From assembly GCF_009912395.1 (NCBI RefSeq), contig NZ_WNDO01000011.1:1-64000 (forward strand): DNA of 64,000 nt, in the 5' to 3' direction. The translations under genes were made by a program, and so were the position numbers. Source of the stretch: Luteibacter sp. GTDB taxonomy: Bacteria > Pseudomonadota > Gammaproteobacteria > Xanthomonadales > Rhodanobacteraceae. The notes beneath the pieces are model-generated. The model was not told the DNA's origin. It worked only from the letters and a program-made list of their open reading frames with translations, and did no database searches. This document shows, piece after piece, positions 51,217 to 59,974 of the stretch (its first letter is position 1; every line of letters begins with the position of its first letter).

Positions 51217-51792
51217 TCAGCCCCCCATGGCCAGCCGACCACCCAGGTCCAGAATCGGCTGCGCGATGAGGATGCGAGCCAGGAACAACCCCAACAGCAC
51301 CACCGTCGGCGAGAAATCCAGCCCGCCGAGGGTCATCCGGCCACGCAGCGGGCGCACCAGCGGTTCGGCCAGGCTCGACAGCAGGCGGGCCACCGGGTGG
51401 TAGCGGTCGGACGAGAACATGCTGAGCAGCGACCAGGCGAAGACGATCACGATCCAGGTCAGCAGGAAGAAGTCGAGCAGTTCGGCGAAGCCCATCACCA
51501 GGATACCGACCGGTGCGAGCGGGATGCCGCCCAGGGCCAGCACCAGCAGCACCTTCAGGCATTCCAGCAGCAGGGCGATCAGCAGCGCGGCGGTATTGAT
51601 TCGGCGGAAGTTCGGCAGCGCCTTGCGCAGCGGCCGCAGCACCGGGTTGGTGAAGCGGTAGAGGAACTGGCATAGCGGATTGTTGAAATCCGCGCGACAG
51701 GCCTCCGCGAGGATGCGCAGCACGAACAGGGTGACGAGGGCGCCGAAGGCGAACTGCAGGATCAGGGCGCCGGCGTTGGTCAGGTAATTCAC
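51217..51792 (-). CDS. yggT: YggT-family membrane protein
   Basis: The 191-residue protein has two tandem YGGT modules, each with two membrane helices: FGALVTLFVLRILAEACRADF with FTNPVLRPLRKALP, and FAWSLLSMFSSDRYHPVARLL with LAEPLVRPLRGRMTLGGLDFSP. It starts with a GTG overlapping the proC stop (GTGA), so the two are coupled. The role in Gram-negatives is unclear; it has been linked to membrane or division-related processes in other groups. Confidence 0.92.
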   Translation of the reverse strand: MNYLTNAGALILQFAFGALVTLFVLRILAEACRADFNNPLCQFLYRFTNPVLRPLRKALPNFRRINTAALLIALLLECLKVLLVLALGGIPLAPVGILVMGFAELLDFFLLTWIVIVFAWSLLSMFSSDRYHPVARLLSSLAEPLVRPLRGRMTLGGLDFSPTVVLLGLFLARILIAQPILDLGGRLAMGG

Positions 51793-52613
51793 TTGATCGA
51801 TTCCATAGCTTCGGAAAGTTCGACGCCACGGCGGCGCGCCGCATCGACGGCGCGCCCCACGATGGCGGGGAAATGGTCGGCCTGGAAACTCTCCAGGGCG
51901 GCCTGGGTGGTGCCGTTGGGCGAGGTGACCCGCTTGCGAAGGGTGGCGGCGGTCTCGCCGCTTTCAACCAGCATGCGGCCGGCGCCGAGCGCCGTCTGCG
52001 TCGCCAGGGCGCGGGCGGTCTCGCGCGACATCCCCTGGGCGAAGGCGGCGTTCTCCAGCGCCTCGACCATCAGGAAAAAATAGGCCGGGCCCGAGCCCGA
52101 GAGGGCCGTGACGATGTCCAGCTGGTCCTCGTCCGGCACCCAGACGCTGAGACCGGCGGCGTCGAGCACATGCTGCGCCTCGGCGCGCTGCGGGGCGCTG
52201 ACCCGGGCGTTGGCATAGAGGCCGGTGGCGCCAGCGCCGAACATGGCGGGCGTATTCGGCATGCAGCGCACCACGGGCAGGGCGGCGTCGAACCAGCGCT
52301 CTATCTGGGCGATGCGGATGCCCGCGGCGATGGAGATCACCACCGGGCGGTATTTCTGCACGGCGGGACGCAGGAGGCGGCAGACCTCGGCCAGCATCTG
52401 GGGCTTCACCGCCAGCACCAGGATGGCGGCACCCTCGGCGGCATCGAGGTTGTCGGTATAGGTGGCCACCCCGTACTCGCGGGATAGCTCCTGCAGGGCC
52501 TCGGCGCGAGGCTCGGCGACGGCGATGCCGCCGGGCTGGGCGCCATGGCGGATCATGCCCGCGATGAGGGCCTGGGCCATATTGCCGCCGCCGATAAAGG
52601 CGATCCGATTCAT
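51789..52613 (-). CDS. proC: Pyrroline-5-carboxylate reductase
   Basis: The 274-residue enzyme reduces pyrroline-5-carboxylate to proline with NAD(P)H, the last step in proline synthesis. The N-terminus MNRIAFIGGGNMAQALIAGM is the dinucleotide-binding motif, and the C-terminal dimer domain has ALSGSGPAYFFLMVEAL and VTSPNGTTQAAL. The ATG at 52613 is used because it starts at the motif. In related genomes a yggS gene usually lies between proC and pilT; it is absent here. It is co-transcribed with yggT. Confidence 0.95.
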   Translation of the reverse strand: MNRIAFIGGGNMAQALIAGMIRHGAQPGGIAVAEPRAEALQELSREYGVATYTDNLDAAEGAAILVLAVKPQMLAEVCRLLRPAVQKYRPVVISIAAGIRIAQIERWFDAALPVVRCMPNTPAMFGAGATGLYANARVSAPQRAEAQHVLDAAGLSVWVPDEDQLDIVTALSGSGPAYFFLMVEALENAAFAQGMSRETARALATQTALGAGRMLVESGETAATLRKRVTSPNGTTQAALESFQADHFPAIVGRAVDAARRRGVELSEAMESIK

Positions 52614-52728
52614 GGGTGGTGTGCTCCGTTCGCGACGCTTTTCACATTGGGCAAAGCATATATGCCCCGCGCCTTGCCGCCGACCCCCGGGCATGCTTAC
52701 CTATGCCCCTTCCAGATAGGGGACACTG

Positions 52729-53766
52729 ATGGACATCGCCGAACTCCTTGCCTTCTCCGTGAAGAACAAGGCCTCCGACCTGCACCTTTCCGCCGGTCTC
52801 CCGCCGATGATCCGCGTGGACGGCGATGTGCGCCGTATCAATATCCCGGCGCTGGAGCACAAACAGGTCCATTCGCTGATCTACGACATCATGTCGGACA
52901 AGCAGCGCCGCGACTATGAGGAATTCCTCGAGGTCGATTTCTCCTTCGAAATCCCCGGCCTGGCGCGCTTTCGCGTCAACGCCTTCAACCACAACCGTGG
53001 CGCGGGCGCGGTGTTCCGTACCATTCCCTCGGAGGTGCTGACCCTGGAGGACCTGGGCGCGCCGCGGATCTTCCGCGAGCTGATCGAGCAGCCCCAGGGC
53101 CTGATCCTGGTCACCGGCCCCACCGGTTCGGGTAAGTCGACCACCCTGGCGGCCATGGTCGACCACATCAACAAGACCGAATACGGCCACATCCTCACCG
53201 TCGAGGACCCGATCGAATTCGTGCACAGTTCGCAGAAGTGCCTGGTCAACCAGCGCGAGGTGCACCGCGACACCCACGGCTTCAACGAGGCGCTGCGTTC
53301 CGCGCTGCGCGAAGATCCGGACTACATCCTGGTCGGCGAGCTTCGCGACCTGGAAACGATTCGCCTGGCGCTCACCGCCGCCGAGACGGGCCATCTCGTG
53401 TTCGGCACCCTGCATACCTCGTCGGCCGCCAAGACCATCGACCGTATCATCGACGTGTTCCCGGCAGGCGAGAAGCCGATGGTGCGTTCCATGCTGTCCG
53501 AGTCGCTACGCGCGGTGATTTCGCAGTCGCTGCTGAAAAAGGTGGGCGGCGGCCGCCTCGCGGCGCACGAGATCATGGTGGGCATCCCCGCCATCCGTAA
53601 CCTTATCCGCGAAGACAAGGTGGCGCAGATGTACTCCGCCATCCAGACCGGCCAGCAGTACGGCATGCAGACGCTGGACCAGAACCTGCTCGACCTGGTG
53701 AAGCGCGGCCTGATCACGCGCCAGGAAGGCGCCATGTATGCCAAGAACAAGGAAGGGTTCCGCTGA
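52729..53766 (+). CDS. pilT: Type IV pilus retraction ATPase PilT
   Basis: The 345-residue hexameric ATPase depolymerises type IV pili and powers twitching motility and DNA uptake. GPTGSGKSTT (Walker A) is near residue 128, with the AIRNLIRE motif needed for retraction close to the C-terminus. It has the PAS-like N-terminal domain and the Asp and His boxes of the GspE family. Its stop overlaps the pilU start by one base (TGATG). Confidence 0.96.
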   Translation: MDIAELLAFSVKNKASDLHLSAGLPPMIRVDGDVRRINIPALEHKQVHSLIYDIMSDKQRRDYEEFLEVDFSFEIPGLARFRVNAFNHNRGAGAVFRTIPSEVLTLEDLGAPRIFRELIEQPQGLILVTGPTGSGKSTTLAAMVDHINKTEYGHILTVEDPIEFVHSSQKCLVNQREVHRDTHGFNEALRSALREDPDYILVGELRDLETIRLALTAAETGHLVFGTLHTSSAAKTIDRIIDVFPAGEKPMVRSMLSESLRAVISQSLLKKVGGGRLAAHEIMVGIPAIRNLIREDKVAQMYSAIQTGQQYGMQTLDQNLLDLVKRGLITRQEGAMYAKNKEGFR

Positions 53767-54932
53767 TGAGCGACTTCGACTTCACTTCCTTCCTCAAGCT
53801 GATGGTGCACAAACAGGCCTCGGACCTGTTCATCACCGCTGGCGTGGCGCCTTCCATGAAGGTGCAGGGGCGCATCGTGCCCATCACGCAGAGCCCGCTC
53901 TCCGCGCAGCAGTCGCGCGACATGGTGCTCAATGTGATGACGCCCGCCCAGCGCGAGGAATTCGAAAAGACCCACGAGTGCCAGTTCGCGATCAGCGCCT
54001 CGGGTATCGGTCGCTTCCGCGTGTCGTGCTTCTACCAGCGCAACTGCGTGGGCATGGTGCTGCGCCGGATCGAGTCGAAGATCCCCACCGTGGACGAGCT
54101 GAGCTTGCCCGCGGTCGTGAAGCAACTGGCGATGACCAAGCGCGGCATCATCATCTTCGTCGGCGGTACGGGTACGGGTAAGTCCACCTCGCTCGCGGCG
54201 ATGATCGGCTACCGCAACCAGAATTCGACCGGGCACATCATCACCATCGAGGACCCGATCGAATACGTGCACCGCCACGAAGGCTGCATCATCACGCAGC
54301 GCGAGCTGGGCATCGACACGGACAGCTGGGAAAACGCGCTGAAGAACACCCTGCGCCAGGCGCCCGACGTGATCATGATCGGCGAAGTGCGTACGCGCGA
54401 GACGATGGAGCACGCGATCAACTTCTCGGAAACCGGCCACCTGTGCCTGTGCACGCTGCATGCGAACAACGCCAACCAGGCGCCGGACCGCATCCTGCAT
54501 TTCTTCCCGGAAGACCGTCGCCAGCAGCTGTTCATGGACTTGTCGCTGAACCTGAAGGGCATCGTGGCGCAGCAGCTGATTCCCACGCCCGACGGCAAGG
54601 CCCGTCGCGTGGCGGTCGAAGTGCTGCTGGGCACGCCGCTGGCGCAGGACTACATCCGCCAGGGTGACGTGCACAAGCTGAAGGAGCTGATGCGCGATTC
54701 GAACCAGCTCGGCATGCGCACCTTCGACCAGAGCCTGGTCGAGCTGTACCACGCGGGCGAGATCAGCTACGAAGACGCGCTGCGTCATGCGGACAGCGCC
54801 AACGAAGTGCGCTTGCGCATCAAGCTGGCGCAGGGCGGCGACGCGCACACGCTGTCGCAGGGCCTGGAAGGCGTGGAGATCGAGAAGCCGGACGACCGCA
54901 ACGGTTTCGGCGGCGGCATGCTCCGCCGCTGA
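53766..54932 (+). CDS. pilU: PilT-dependent retraction ATPase PilU
   Basis: The 388-residue protein is a PilT paralogue that helps retraction under load. Its Walker A reads GGTGTGKSTS, followed by the Asp box (IEDPIEYVHRHEGC) and the Walker B and His boxes (IGEVRTRETMEHA, CTLHANNANQAPD). The C-terminal tail is longer than in PilT. It is coupled to pilT by a one-base overlap. It needs PilT in known systems. A REP pair follows 20 bases after the stop. Confidence 0.95.
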   Translation: MSDFDFTSFLKLMVHKQASDLFITAGVAPSMKVQGRIVPITQSPLSAQQSRDMVLNVMTPAQREEFEKTHECQFAISASGIGRFRVSCFYQRNCVGMVLRRIESKIPTVDELSLPAVVKQLAMTKRGIIIFVGGTGTGKSTSLAAMIGYRNQNSTGHIITIEDPIEYVHRHEGCIITQRELGIDTDSWENALKNTLRQAPDVIMIGEVRTRETMEHAINFSETGHLCLCTLHANNANQAPDRILHFFPEDRRQQLFMDLSLNLKGIVAQQLIPTPDGKARRVAVEVLLGTPLAQDYIRQGDVHKLKELMRDSNQLGMRTFDQSLVELYHAGEISYEDALRHADSANEVRLRIKLAQGGDAHTLSQGLEGVEIEKPDDRNGFGGGMLRR

Positions 54933-54952
54933 CGGCCGCCATCGGCTTCTCT

Positions 54953-55053
54953 GTAGGAGCGCGCTTGCGCGCGACGGGGCGGAGCGGTGAGCTGGCTGCA
55001 CGGGTGGCTTGCGACTTTGTGCTTCGCCCCGTCGCGCGCAAGCGCGCTCCTAC
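54953..55053. repeat. REP inverted pair after pilU
   Basis: Exact 29-base arms, 54953-54981 and 55025-55053, the longest perfect pair of this family in the window, starting GTAGGAGCGCGC. It lies between pilU and the convergent BON-gene terminator and may mark the transcript end of pilTU. Confidence 0.88.
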
Positions 55054-55083
55054 AAGGAAATGGCAGCGTGAAGCGTTCAGACC

Positions 55084-55111
55084 CAAAAAAAGGGCGCCCA
55101 ATGGGCGCCCT
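55084..55111 (-). terminator. Terminator of BON-domain gene
   Basis: Read leftward, AGGGCGCCC and GGGCGCCCT form a perfect 9-base stem around ATT, followed by a run of seven T, 28 bases past the stop of the leftward BON gene. Confidence 0.88.
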
Positions 55112-55139
55112 AAAGTCGATCCACCAACTGTAGTCGTTG

Positions 55140-55505
55140 TTACTTGGCCGCAGCCGACACGGTCAGGCCGCTGGCGTCGACGCTCTTCACGCCCTTGATC
55201 TTCTTGGCGATGGCTTCGGCGTGGCTCTTTTCCTTCGCCGTAGCGACGGTACCGGTCAGCGTCACGACGCCTTCGGTGGTGCTCACCGAGATCTCGGAAC
55301 CCTTCACGCTCTTGTTGGCGGCGAACTCGGACTTCACCTTCGTGGTGATCCAGGTATCGTCGGCCTTGCCGGCGACGGTCTGGTTGTCGCCCTTGGAGGC
55401 GGCCGCGGCGGAGTCCTGGGCATTCACCTGCGCGAACGGGACCGTGCCGAGACCGGCGACGAGGGCGGCAGCGAACAGGGCCTTACGAAGGTTGGCATGG
55501 TTCAT
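55140..55505 (-). CDS. BON-domain periplasmic protein (OsmY-like)
   Basis: The 121-residue product has a signal peptide (1-29, ending NAQDSAA) and one BON domain (about 48-118: DTWITTKVKSEFAANKSVKG, EGVVTLTGTVATAKEKSHAE, VKGVKSVDASGL-like). BON proteins such as OsmY bind membranes and stabilise the envelope under stress. It is a single gene with its own terminator. OsmY has two BON domains; this has one. Stress induction is likely for the family but not shown here. Confidence 0.9.
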   Translation of the reverse strand: MNHANLRKALFAAALVAGLGTVPFAQVNAQDSAAAASKGDNQTVAGKADDTWITTKVKSEFAANKSVKGSEISVSTTEGVVTLTGTVATAKEKSHAEAIAKKIKGVKSVDASGLTVSAAAK

Positions 55506-55641
55506 GGATGAACTCCTTTACACACTGTGAGGATGGCGAGCGGCGCCACACGATGTGGCTGCCGTAGTCGCGGAGCTATGGAAACAGCGCATCCGTGAAC
55601 GATCCGTGCCCGGGAAATCATTGCGTTCAGCTTTGTCTTCG

Positions 55642-55678
55642 ACAAAAAAAGAGGGCGCCCATGGGGCGCCCTCTTTTT
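55642..55678. terminator. Bidirectional terminator before the lipoprotein gene
   Basis: GAGGGCGCCC (55651-55660) and GGGCGCCCTC (55664-55673) form a 10-base stem around ATG, with AAAAAAA before and TTTTT after. It ends the leftward lipoprotein transcript 25 bases past its stop. Confidence 0.88.
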
Positions 55679-55702
55679 CGTTCTTTCCAGTAGGAAAGCG
55701 GC

Positions 55703-57454
55703 TTACTTGTATTCCACCGAACCGGTGAACACCAGGCCCTTGTCTTCCATGTGGGCTTCGCCGGAGATCTGCTGGACGCGCGCGGCCTGGGCCTTCATCG
55801 CGTCGAACTGGGCCTTGGAACGGGCGGCCGCGTTGGCGTGGGCGGAGAGATCCACCTGAGGATCATCATTGTTGTCGGCATCGTTCGCGGTGCTCTCGGC
55901 ATACGTCTGTGCCTTTTCAGCCATGACGTCGACCCACGAGCGGTACATGTCGCCATTGAGATGCAGGCGGCTCAGGCGGCCGGCATCGCCGGTGGAGGCC
56001 GTGAGCACGTCGCCGAGCTTGGCGTCTTCGCCCGCACCCACGCCGATCGCGATCGCCTGGTTGTTCATGGCGGCCCAGGCCGGCATGCCGAGCGAGGCGG
56101 CGACGTTCTGCGGGAGCGGGGTGGCCTTGCCGTCGGCCGACAGCTTGAAGTCGCCGCCGAGCACGGCCTGGCCCATCGCGACCAGGCCGGCCGGATTACG
56201 CGTGGCAAGCACGACGCGACCGGTGATGGCCGGCAGCTGCGCCGGCGGGGTGGCCGGCTTGAACGAGTCGAGCACGATGCGCACGCCACGGACGTCGCCG
56301 AACGGCGGGATCGCGGCCTGCTGCATGGTCTGGCCGAGCTTCGCGTAGCTGTCGTTCATGCTGGCGAAGGCAGGGCACTCGAACGGCTTGGCAGCGACGG
56401 CTTCGGCCTGCGCGGTGAAGAACGTGCGGATCTGCTCGATCGGCAGGGCGAGGCTCACGTCGAACGCGGCGGTGGCGTCGGTGCCCAGGCCCGGCAGTTC
56501 CACCTTCAGGCCCGAGAAGGCCTTGGTGATGTCGTCGGCGAGGGCAATGTCGACGCGCTGGTCCTGGTGCTTCGCGTCGAGGCGGGTGTAGCCGAAGCTG
56601 AGCGACGGCACGCGCGCGGCGATGCGGGTGGCCTCGGCCTGGCACGACGGCGGCAGCTGCGGTTCCGGTTCGCCGGTCTTCTTCGCCTGCTGCTTGAGGA
56701 AGGTGGAGAACAGCGGATCCTTGCCGCTGGCGACGAGCGGCAGCAGGCGGGTGAGGTCGAGCTGGCCGACGACGTAGTTCTTGTAGCCCTTGTCCTTGGC
56801 GATGTCGGCGAGGCGGCCGTCATCCTGGAGGTTCTTCTCCGGGCGATCGGCGCCGAGCACCTGGCGGATCTGCGGCTGGCCGGCGTCGGCCGGGAGCAGC
56901 GTGACCACGGCCTGCTTGCCGACGGTGGCGATCACCAGCTGGATGCCGGAATCGGACAGGGTGACATGGCGATAGGACTGGCCGCCGGCGTCGGCGGTTT
57001 CGAGCTTCTTGCCGTAGGCGGTCTCGAGACGGCCCACGAAGGCGTCCCAGGCGGCGGTGTCGGCCAGCGAGACGCGGGCCACCGGTGCCAGGCCGTAGCC
57101 GTAGAAGGCGGAGCCGGTCTTGACGTCCAGGCCCATGTTCTTCACGGCGTCCTCGGCGGACTTGCCGTCGAACTCGGTCGCGAGCGCGCGCAGGAGGTTG
57201 GCGCCGTCCTTGTTGCCCTTGGCGTCGAGGTCCTGGGCGAACGACTTCATCTGGGTCACCTGACCCGGCAGTTCGCTGTTGGCCTGCGCCATGATGGCCG
57301 CGTAGGCGTCATCGTCGAGCTTGTCGAGGGTGGCCGCCACGTAGGGCGTATCGGCCGGCACGAAGGCCAGCGGTGCATCCTTGTCCTTGTGGCCGCAGGC
57401 CGCCAGCAGCACGCCGGCGACGCCGAGCGCAATGAGTCGCTTCGTCGGTCGCAT
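55703..57454 (-). CDS. Large lipoprotein of unknown function
   Basis: The 583-residue protein has a lipoprotein signal with the lipobox LLAAC (C20). The mature part is rich in Ala, Asp and Gly, without a membrane helix. It starts with DAPLAFVPADTPYVAATLDK, which resembles the beginning of DUF3352-like periplasmic proteins. Several beta-rich segments follow (GYTRLDAKHQDQRVDIALAD, NQAIAIGVGAGEDAKLGDVL). It is a single gene between the BON gene and pyrB. A role in the envelope is likely, but no function is known. Confidence 0.75.
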   Translation of the reverse strand: MRPTKRLIALGVAGVLLAACGHKDKDAPLAFVPADTPYVAATLDKLDDDAYAAIMAQANSELPGQVTQMKSFAQDLDAKGNKDGANLLRALATEFDGKSAEDAVKNMGLDVKTGSAFYGYGLAPVARVSLADTAAWDAFVGRLETAYGKKLETADAGGQSYRHVTLSDSGIQLVIATVGKQAVVTLLPADAGQPQIRQVLGADRPEKNLQDDGRLADIAKDKGYKNYVVGQLDLTRLLPLVASGKDPLFSTFLKQQAKKTGEPEPQLPPSCQAEATRIAARVPSLSFGYTRLDAKHQDQRVDIALADDITKAFSGLKVELPGLGTDATAAFDVSLALPIEQIRTFFTAQAEAVAAKPFECPAFASMNDSYAKLGQTMQQAAIPPFGDVRGVRIVLDSFKPATPPAQLPAITGRVVLATRNPAGLVAMGQAVLGGDFKLSADGKATPLPQNVAASLGMPAWAAMNNQAIAIGVGAGEDAKLGDVLTASTGDAGRLSRLHLNGDMYRSWVDVMAEKAQTYAESTANDADNNDDPQVDLSAHANAAARSKAQFDAMKAQAARVQQISGEAHMEDKGLVFTGSVEYK

Positions 57455-57555
57455 TGTCTATCCCGTTGGTTGAGTTGGTCCCTTGTCTCCCCATTATGCC
57501 GGAAGACATGGTGAGGAAGGCGCCTACGGCATCGCGCAGGCGCAAATTCCTACGC

Positions 57556-58482
57556 CTAGCGCCCCATGACCTCGGCCAGCACGGCCATGCGGACGAACAC
57601 GCCGTTGCCCACCTGCTCGAGGATCCGTGACTGGGCGCCGTCGGCGACCTCCGGGGCGATCTCGATGCCGCGGTTGATGGGGCCGGGGTGCATGACCAGG
57701 CAGCCCTTGGCGGCCCGGGCCAGGCGTCGGGTGTCCAGGCCGTAGCGCTCGAAGTAGGCGGCTTCGTCGGGCAGGTCGGTGGAGGCCATGCGCTCCTTCT
57801 GCAGGCGCAGCATGATCACGGCGTCCACACCCTGGATGGCCTCGTCGAAATCGTCGTGGTAGGTCACGCCCTTCATTTCGCCCTCGGGCGGCAGCAGCGA
57901 CGACGGACCGACGAGACGGACATCCTTGGCACCCAGGGCGGTGAGCACGTGGACATCGGAGCGGGCGACGCGCGAATGGCGCACGTCGCCGCAGATGGCG
58001 ATCTTGAGCTTGCGGAAATCCGGATGGTGGTTGCGGATCGTCAGGGCGTCGAGCAGGCCTTGGGTGGGATGTGCCCGGTTACCGTCGCCGGCGTTGACCA
58101 CCGAGACGCCGCTCATGGCGTGCTTGACCAGTTCCTCTGGCGTGCCGGAAACCTTGTGGCGGACGATGATCGCGTCCAGGTGCATGGCTTCGAGCGTGTG
58201 CAGGGTGTCGAACAATTCCTCGCCCTTGCTCGTGGAGGAGAGGCCGATGTCGAAGTTGATGACGTCGGCGCCGAGCCGGCGCGCCGCCAGTTCGAACGAG
58301 GTGCGCGTGCGCGTGGACGGCTCGAAGAACAGGTTGAGCACGGTGCGGCCGGCGAGCAGGTCGAGCTTGCGCGTGCCGTGCGCGGTGGCGTCGCGCATGC
58401 TGTTGGCGCGGTCGAGGATGCGCTCGACGGCTTCGCGCGGCAGGTTCTCGAGGGTGGTCAGGTGGCGGAGGCGATGTGACAT
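57556..58482 (-). CDS. pyrB: Aspartate carbamoyltransferase catalytic chain
   Basis: The 308-residue enzyme joins carbamoyl phosphate and aspartate, the first committed step of pyrimidine synthesis. It has FEPSTRTRTSFE with the phosphate-binding STRT, VRHKVSGTPEEL, and HPTQGLLDALTI with the HPxQ motif. It is the last gene of a leftward algH-ruvX-pyrB group. In pseudomonads this block also has pyrC and pyrR; neither is next to it here. Confidence 0.95.
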   Translation of the reverse strand: MSHRLRHLTTLENLPREAVERILDRANSMRDATAHGTRKLDLLAGRTVLNLFFEPSTRTRTSFELAARRLGADVINFDIGLSSTSKGEELFDTLHTLEAMHLDAIIVRHKVSGTPEELVKHAMSGVSVVNAGDGNRAHPTQGLLDALTIRNHHPDFRKLKIAICGDVRHSRVARSDVHVLTALGAKDVRLVGPSSLLPPEGEMKGVTYHDDFDEAIQGVDAVIMLRLQKERMASTDLPDEAAYFERYGLDTRRLARAAKGCLVMHPGPINRGIEIAPEVADGAQSRILEQVGNGVFVRMAVLAEVMGR

Positions 58483-58509
58483 GACTTCCTCAAGCAGGGG
58501 TTGAACGGA

Positions 58510-58929
58510 TCATTCTTGGACGAGGTACGACTCGAGGATCACCGCGGCGGCCTCGGCGTCGATGGATTTGGCGTCGGAGCGCTTGCGCGTGCCGGCGGCG
58601 CGGCCAGCGGCGAAGCGGCGCGCGGCCTCCTGTGAACTCATGCGCTCGTCGGCGAAGACGACCGGCAGCTTGTAGCGTTCCGTCAGGCGCTGCGCGAAGC
58701 GGCGCGCCGTGCGCGTCATCGGTTGCTCCTTGCCGTCGTTGTCGAGCGGCAGGCCGACCACGAGTTCCGCGGGCAGCCAGTCGGAACGCAGGGCATCGAG
58801 CGCCTGCCAGTCGGGCTGGCCATCGCGGACGGGAATCGCGGCAAGCGCGCGGGCGGTGCCCGTCAGGCGGTTGCCGACGGCGACGCCGACGATCTTCGTG
58901 CCGACGTCGAAACCGAACAGACAGCTCAT
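58510..58929 (-). CDS. ruvX: Putative Holliday junction resolvase RuvX
   Basis: The 139-residue YqgF-type nuclease has an RNase H fold with the opening LFGFDVGTKIVGVAVG carrying the first catalytic Asp, then LVVGLPLDNDGKE and FADERMSSQEAARR, and a final DAEAAAVILESYL with the last acid. Also implicated in 16S rRNA 5' processing. Four bases separate it from algH. Confidence 0.94.
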   Translation of the reverse strand: MSCLFGFDVGTKIVGVAVGNRLTGTARALAAIPVRDGQPDWQALDALRSDWLPAELVVGLPLDNDGKEQPMTRTARRFAQRLTERYKLPVVFADERMSSQEAARRFAAGRAAGTRKRSDAKSIDAEAAAVILESYLVQE

Positions 58930-58933
58930 GGGA

Positions 58934-59500
58934 TCAGGCGTGCCCGGCGTAGCCGGTCAACTGCATGGGTTCGCGGACGCCCAGCTTGCGGGTGGCGGCG
59001 ACCCAGCGCTCGTCGAGGGGGGTGTCGAAGACGATGCGCTCGTCGGCGCGCGTGGTAAGCCACGCGTTGTCCATGATCTCCTGCTCGAGCTGGTCGGCGT
59101 CCCAGCCCGAATAGCCCAGCGTGACCACCGCGCGGCGAGGGCCTTCGCCCTTGGCCATGGCAACCAGGATGTCGCGTGAGGTGGTGACCGACCAGTCTTC
59201 GTTGACTCGATAGCTGGAGTCCCAGTGACCGGGTTCGCGGTGCAGTACAAAACCGCGCTCCTGCTGCACCGGGCCGCCGATGAGCACCGGGTAGTCGGCG
59301 ATCTCCGGGTCTTCGCAGTGCAGTTTCATCTGGGCGAGGACATCGCCGAGGCGGTATTCGGAGATCTGGTTGATGAGCAATCCGACCGCGCCGTCTTCAC
59401 CGTGCTGGCAAAGGAAGGCGACCCCACGCGCGAACGGTGCCTCGGTGAGCGAGGGCATCGCGATGAGGAACTGTCCCGCGAAGGTGTTGGCGATCGTCAT
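58934..59500 (-). CDS. algH: UPF0301 protein YqgE/AlgH
   Basis: The 188-residue protein matches the AlgH/YqgE family: FLIAMPSLTEAPFARGVAFLCQH at the start, then GLLINQISEYRLGDVL and YPVLIGGPVQQERGFVLH. Its biochemical role is not settled; AlgH has been linked to alginate and regulatory effects in Pseudomonas. It heads the group with ruvX and pyrB. Confidence 0.93.
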   Translation of the reverse strand: MTIANTFAGQFLIAMPSLTEAPFARGVAFLCQHGEDGAVGLLINQISEYRLGDVLAQMKLHCEDPEIADYPVLIGGPVQQERGFVLHREPGHWDSSYRVNEDWSVTTSRDILVAMAKGEGPRRAVVTLGYSGWDADQLEQEIMDNAWLTTRADERIVFDTPLDERWVAATRKLGVREPMQLTGYAGHA

Positions 59501-59590
59501 GGCCTCATTGTAGCCGTTACGGGAGAGGCGTGGGCCGGTATTCAGGGCCTTTCGCGTAGGGTGTGAAGAAGCTCACAAGGAGGCATGTTC

Positions 59591-59920
59591 ATGGGAAAGG
59601 CTATGTTTGCAAAGGGATTCTTTATGGTCTTCGGGGTGTTGGCACCGATCGCGGCCCAGGCGTCGTCGCCGGATGCCTGGGCGGAGTATGAACAGACGGT
59701 GGTCAAGGCCTGCGTGGCGGCCAGCGGGCTGAAGGACGCGAAGCCGGTGGGCCGCACGATCCAGTACGACGACCGCGTGCCGGTCACCGCGCTGGTGCTG
59801 GCGGGGCGTTATCCGCAGGCGCACATGAAGAACGCGCCGGGGCGTGAGCTGTGCGTGTGGGACCGGAAGGCGAAGAAGGCGTATGTGAGCGAAGCCGATC
59901 AGCTTTTGCCGAAACCGTGA
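59591..59920 (+). CDS. Small secreted protein of unknown function
   Basis: The 109-residue protein has a signal peptide (about 1-24, ending AAQA). The mature 85 residues include one cysteine near the start (VVKACVAAS) and another in RELCVWDRKAKKA, which could form a disulfide. The ATG at 59591 is chosen because AAGGAGG lies seven bases before it; an earlier ATG at 59585 is too close to that site. No family is recognised. A REP pair begins at the stop. Confidence 0.65.
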   Translation: MGKAMFAKGFFMVFGVLAPIAAQASSPDAWAEYEQTVVKACVAASGLKDAKPVGRTIQYDDRVPVTALVLAGRYPQAHMKNAPGRELCVWDRKAKKAYVSEADQLLPKP

Positions 59921-59969
59921 ATCGCGCGCAAGGGCGATGGCTGTTGTAGGAGCGCGCTTGCGCGCGACC
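59921..59969. repeat. Degenerate REP pair
   Basis: A shortened right-type arm (59921-59932, ATCGCGCGCAAG) is followed by a full GTAGGAGC arm (59946-59969). The partial arm shows decay or deletion. It lies between convergent genes. Confidence 0.8.
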
Positions 59970-59974
59970 CCGCC

